Shown in pieces: positions 59,336 to 64,000 of a DNA stretch of 64,000 nt (positions are counted from its first letter, which is position 1; each line of letters begins with the position of its first letter). The stretch is from the NCBI GenBank assembly GCA_039720395.1, contig CM077820.1:49709425-49773424 (forward strand), given 5' to 3'. This DNA is from Liquidambar formosana. Its lineage: Eukaryota > Streptophyta > Magnoliopsida > Saxifragales > Altingiaceae. Under the pieces are notes generated by a model. The model made no database searches. It was not told the origin of the DNA and was given only the letters and a program-made list of their open reading frames with translations. A program made the position numbers and the translations under genes.

Positions 59336-60636
59336 ATATTGTAAAAACGGTGTCGTTTTTTCTCTTGCCTTAGTCATTTTGAGAAATTTATTACAATTTT
59401 TTTTTTTAAAAAGTAAAACATGAAGACAAACAAAACCAAAAAGGAAAAGCAAAAGATGTATTAAAAATTATATGTGCATTATTTTCAATAAATTTTCTTT
59501 TTTTTTTTTCTTTTTTTTTTTGCTTCATCTTATATGTATTTTCATATGCGTCTATTGTTTTATTAAATGTACATTAACGTGCTTCATGAATTTGGTTTTA
59601 TTTTTTATTTATCGGATAATGATAAAATTCAAACCCCGAACCTCACCCCACTCGTGTCAAACTACATTAGTGGTTTTAAAAATAATAACAATATAATACT
59701 TTATAAAATAGTTGGAGCTAATAAAATTTACAGTGAGTTTTTGGCAACACTCTATTTTTATTTATTTTTATTTTTTCAGCACACCATAGAAGAATCTCTA
59801 GACTACCACAAATTACGCCCCATGTCCTAAAGGCTACGAAGAGTTTTGAGCTCTCAGCCCCTCTTAACAGATTCACTTAGCACTCACCTCATACCATTAG
59901 ATCAATTAGGCGAAAGTGTCTTTATAATTCAGCCTAGTTTGGACAACTAAACCCAAATCAAATTTAGTTTCTTGATACAAAATTGCATTCAACCACAAAA
60001 CTTCCCGAGATTGGAAGAAAAACACCTTCATTGAATCAATAATTAACCTCACAGAATCATGTATTTGACAGTGTTAATTGCCACCTTATTTTAAAGTGAG
60101 GTTTATGGGTTCCAATAAAGAACATTTTGTTGTACAAATTCCAAATTCTTCAGTCCAAAATGCTTCTAATTAGGCCACCATTTTTAATACCAAACAATAG
60201 GAGTCTGCATTTGTATCAAAAAAGTGAATGAACTCTCTGTTGGGTTACCCCTCTGGCTTCTACACAAGGTTAAAATAGAACCATTTATACATTCCAGAAA
60301 CTAGAATGTCAATTTACAATACGAAATGTGGCAGAACAATTGGAACATGAACTATATACAATTTCAGAATAGTAAAACTATAGAACTCCATCTCGATTAG
60401 ATCAAAATTGGAAACCTGACACACGGGTAGTTTGATCTTTACATGGTCAGAAGACTCAGAACCTTTGCAGGAGACATGATTATTTACACCACGGCAAATT
60501 GAAATTTCTCACATTATTTGGAGCGAAATCCTGAAGAAATTCTGGAATTAAGTTCAATGGCCTTCGTCTGAGAGTAACAAAGTTTTTACTTCTATGATGG
60601 ATTGGATTTTGGGCATCACTAATAAACCAGTTGCAA
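59336..60636. other. Intergenic region, SR promoter to protease 3' end
   Basis: AT-rich sequence with T runs (59498-59521) and no recognisable gene. The part next to 60637 is probably the 3' UTR of the protease-like gene. Confidence 0.4.
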
Positions 60637-63600
60637 CTAGATGTCTGCCTCATCTATGGTTTCCTCTATAGTGTCAATGCAAAAGCCGACAGATTTTCCC
60701 ATGGACATTGCGTCGGCAAGTTTTGCCCGTGCTTCTTCATGGCGACGCAAGATTAGGGCAGTGTTCAGTACAGCCCATCTGACTTGAGAATCTGCTTTCT
60801 TCTGTGTGAAGCCCAAGCTTTTAAATAATGCATCCAACTGTTAGAATCAAAAACTTCAGTTAGCAATTTTACTACATGCACGGTAGCCCCTCTCACATGA
60901 AAGCCCTTTCATGGCTGGAATTTTAATAAACAAACCAAGCAGAGGAACCATATAAACCTTGTTGATATCAGCAAGGCCTCCTTCAGAGTATCCATATAAA
61001 AGATACTCAGTTGTGACACCTGCTAGCGCTATACATGAGAACCTGTTCAACATCTAACGAAAAGTATCCTCACCATAAGAATTTTGTTTTAACTTTCAAC
61101 AGGGATATAATCTTTTGAGAAACATGGAATTTACAAAGTTTGCAAGCACACAGCAATACAAAAATGTGAAAATATGACATACCGTAGCCGATACTTTGCC
61201 TGCATTAGCCTGCATGGCATGGGAACAGCCATTAATCAGGAGACAAAGTACCATGAACATCTCTGGTTCATTAATCAATATATACTTTTAGTGTATAGCC
61301 ATTATCAGACAAAAGTTTGCATCCGTAATTGCTATTAGAGTGTTGATTGCAACAATTAGTATGGCTTTGCCTTTACAGACTAGCCTCCTAGTTTAAGATA
61401 TCTGCCTGCACTCAGTGTGCTGTAAAACATGGACTAATTCATCATTTTATCATTCACCCTTATCTCATGTTAATTTTATAAAGTCATGGTAACAATTGGA
61501 CAAAGAGGAAAGCAGCTACAAAACCGGAACAGCTTATAGTTTTATTCCATTTCAAAGGTAAAGGGACTAGTTTCTAGCCATGATTTACTAGATCTAAGCA
61601 TCAAAAGAAGTCGTCCTATGCATTAAGTCAACAGAGTGAAGCTGGTCGAATCAATTATTTAATTTCACCATATTAGCTCCAAGTGCCTAAACTGTATTTC
61701 TTTTGATTTTCATTTCTTCATCACAAATCAACCAATCATGCTAGCCTTCAGCCAAATTTTTAGCCTCTAGGCCTTGCTTGGTTTGGAAGGCATAGTAATA
61801 TCGCCTCCATGAAAATAGTTATAGCTTCAGTTATGACAAAGACCCAAAACACGTCTTGCAATAGGTACCAGTTTCAAAGCAGGAAAGGCAACATGCCATC
61901 ATCTGCCAGTAATACCAGGTATGGTAGGGTAGGGCACTAGCCTATATGATATCTAGGAGTGAGTATACTGTGACCACCACCACCATTAAAAAATAATAAT
62001 AATTGCAAAGAGTTGAACATCGACAAAGCATCTATAGAAAATACAGACTGAACAAAAGAACATACTTCTTCAAGAAACTCAAAATCCACAAAAGCAGTCC
62101 CTGCTTGAACATTGAGAGAGCCTTCCTTGTTCAAAGCATCAAAACTTGATATTGTATACCCCTTGGGAAGAATACCCAGCAAGTAGGCAATCAAGAAGTG
62201 GCCAGCTTCATGCTGCATAAAAATTGTACCCAATGGTTACTTCATGATGAGAGAAACCATTCTCATTAAAATGTGACTAATGTTCAGACTTGTACCAAAT
62301 GGTTAAGAAAACACAAGTAGAATCAAAAACAACTGTACCTCTATGAACACTAATAAAAATATGCATCTTTAAACGCATAACATTTATATATATACTGTTG
62401 GCCCTAAGGATATTTGACCAAGGGCATATCCGAGATTTTGATAATAACAAAGGATCGATGTTTGCACTAATAATTCGAATGATTATCAAAGCTAGGTAAA
62501 CAAGCATATGGATCCAAACAAAGCTCAAAGACATATCCATGACATGGCACATCAAGCACATGATCAAGACGTCAAGGACAATCAAGCATAACACCATATG
62601 AGCATAGAAAGCACGTGTAGACCTACAAACACTCAAGACCAAGCTAACAACATCAATGAAGATTCTTAGATAGCTATGAGTGAGATTTTAGGTTATCAAT
62701 GTACTTGATTGCTCATATAATCGCTCCATTAACCTAGATGGACCTTAGGACCCTTGGGTAAATAAATTTCATCACTTGGATAAGACCTAAGTTGATACAA
62801 ATGAACTTGATTGATTAAAACTTGTGTTAAAATCACTATAGTTCATTTTTGCCCATTTCAATCAACTCATTCTCCATTTCAGTCGACTCATTTGATCAGT
62901 AGAGGTCCCCTATTTTGTCTTCTGATTCTGCCTAAATCAATCCACTGAATTCTCAATTCAGTCGACTGATTTTGCGAAATCAGATCTCCAACGGCTAGTT
63001 TTTGAAAGGTTGTTGGGGCATTTAATGTCACCAAACGGCTCTTTCTTAGCATTTATTACCCCAAACAGTCATACTCATATTGCCTATATAAACAATGATT
63101 CAAATGCATTTATGATTACCAATACAAGAGCATTCAATGTTATCAATCTTCTAGCCCTAGATTCATAAAAGAGAATTCATTGAGCGATCAATTAGAAATG
63201 AGCTGAGCTATTAAATTCTGTATTATTCACTCTTGAAGAGAGTTTCCTTGTACATAATCTCATCTCTACAATCTTATAATCAAGGGTTGGTGATAACCCC
63301 AAGTTTGGCACTTGAAGAAGTGTTGTTGAGCAAGCGTTAGTTGAAGACACTTGATTTGTAAAGGTTTGCTGCTCCACCTTGAAAGAGAGTAATAGTGGAT
63401 TGGTGAATCCTCAAGTGAGCTCTTGAAGCAATGACGTAGGCGAGAAGGCTGAACCTCGTTAAATCTTATGTTTGCATTCTCTTACTCATTCTCTTTATTG
63501 CTTATTATTGATATTTCTCATAGTTGCAATAATCTGAATTTTAGATTGTAATCATAATTTTTAATTAGCTATAAACCCTATTCAACCCCTCTAGGGTTGT

Positions 63601-63842
63601 ATTCTTGGGATAACATATACATATATAAAGAAAAAAAAGGCAGCATCAGTGTCATCTATGTGTTCATGTAAAATAATTTCTGCAGTGTTTATGGAATAAT
63701 ACATAGCAGGATGCCAAAAAATAAAAAGAGAAAAAAGTATAGAGAGACATCTTACTTGAATCACTCTATTATGGTACTTTTGGCTAAAGGTGTGCCCAAT
63801 TGTGTCAACAACCAAGCTACCAACTCCTCCATTAAAAGAGAT
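60637..63842 (-). CDS. M41 (FtsH-type) metalloprotease-like protein, 3' part
   Basis: Exons seen are 63842-63756, 62212-62066, 61209-61183, 61053-60958 and 60837-60637. All junctions are GT-AG and phase 0, giving 185 codons before the stop. The protein reads ISFNGGVGSLVVDTIGHTFS, then HEAGHFLIAYLLG (zinc motif HEAGH), EGSLNVQAGTAFVDFEFLEE, ANAGKVSAT, LNRFSCIALAG..., and GGLADINK. In FtsH the third zinc ligand is an Asp in a matching position, so the Asp of LADIN could complete the site. It matches the plant plastid family of At5g27290 and VIR3 (from memory), which have an M41-like domain without an AAA ATPase. No ATPase motif is visible here, but the 5' exons lie outside. A chloroplast location is inferred from the family only. 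All exons lack stops, so the gene looks intact. Confidence 0.85.
62396..63615. mobile_element. 1.2 kb solo LTR in an intron of the protease-like gene
   Basis: The sequence starts TGTTGGCCCTAAGG and ends TTGGGATAACA, so it is TG...CA. It is flanked by the perfect 5-bp repeat TATAC (62391-62395 and 63616-63620). At 1220 bp it fits LTRs of large Copia elements. It has no internal domains and no second LTR. It lies in the intron between the exon ending at 63756 and the HEAGH exon. Confidence 0.75.
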
Positions 63843-64000
63843 CTATGAACAACCAATTTGATAAGATACTAAACAATTCGCAGATGTCAGTAATTTCAAT
63901 CCACTATCAATAATTAATCAAGATTTGAGTTGGCCAGCTATTCAAACAAAAAGGGTTAAAACTTATTTAAAATGGGAAAAACTTACATAGCTCTAAGGAG

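Overview
The window is nuclear DNA from a eudicot plant. It is AT-rich, its genes are split by GT-AG introns, long poly(A)/poly(T) tracts are common, and it is crowded with small plant transposons. The species cannot be named from the sequence, although the NLR type and the retrotransposon style would fit a woody eudicot. All four genes I can support lie on the minus strand.

Region 1 (1-14.9 kb) is a CC-NB-ARC-LRR resistance gene of the RPS2/At4g27190 type. Exon 1 (14581-13474) carries the coiled coil and the P-loop half of NB-ARC. Exon 2 (10352-8482) carries the rest of NB-ARC and the first LRRs. Exon 3 (5485-4778) is an LRR exon. Exon 4 (204 to beyond the left edge) starts another LRR exon. 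Introns 1-3 are 3-4.6 kb each and hold MITEs, SINEs and duplicated modules.

Region 2 (14.9-38.6 kb) has no intact gene. It is built from repeated, decayed copies of the block lying 5' of the NLR, including its leader with splice donor but no coding exon. hAT, Tourist-like and Stowaway-like elements are nested in it. A 4.8 kb foldback Mutator-like element (29016-33827) has about 1.7 kb inverted arms and a perfect 9-bp target duplication. Two adjacent block copies (27.4-34.7 and 35.0-37.9 kb) are a tandem duplication that later received different transposons, so each gives a near-empty site for the other's insertion.

Region 3 (39.6-47.6 kb) is a complete ten-exon DHHC S-acyltransferase gene (394 codons, PAT17-like). 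Its introns contain a solo LTR, a LINE tail, a foldback MITE and a recent 103-bp tandem duplication. Region 4 (47.8-52.8 kb) is intergenic with little recognisable content.

Region 5 (52.8-59.3 kb) is a six-exon SR splicing-factor gene (285 codons, SCL28-like) whose first intron carries a minisatellite of about 62 bp. Region 6 (60.6 kb to the right edge) is the 3' part of a gene for an M41 (FtsH-type) metalloprotease-like protein with an intact HEAGH motif. A 1.2 kb solo LTR sits in the intron just 5' of the HEAGH exon.

The genes do not form a pathway: one disease-resistance locus and its debris sit beside three housekeeping-type genes. Exon joins were derived by hand from reading frame, GT-AG signals and family resemblance. 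UTR ends, transcription starts and expression cannot be seen.
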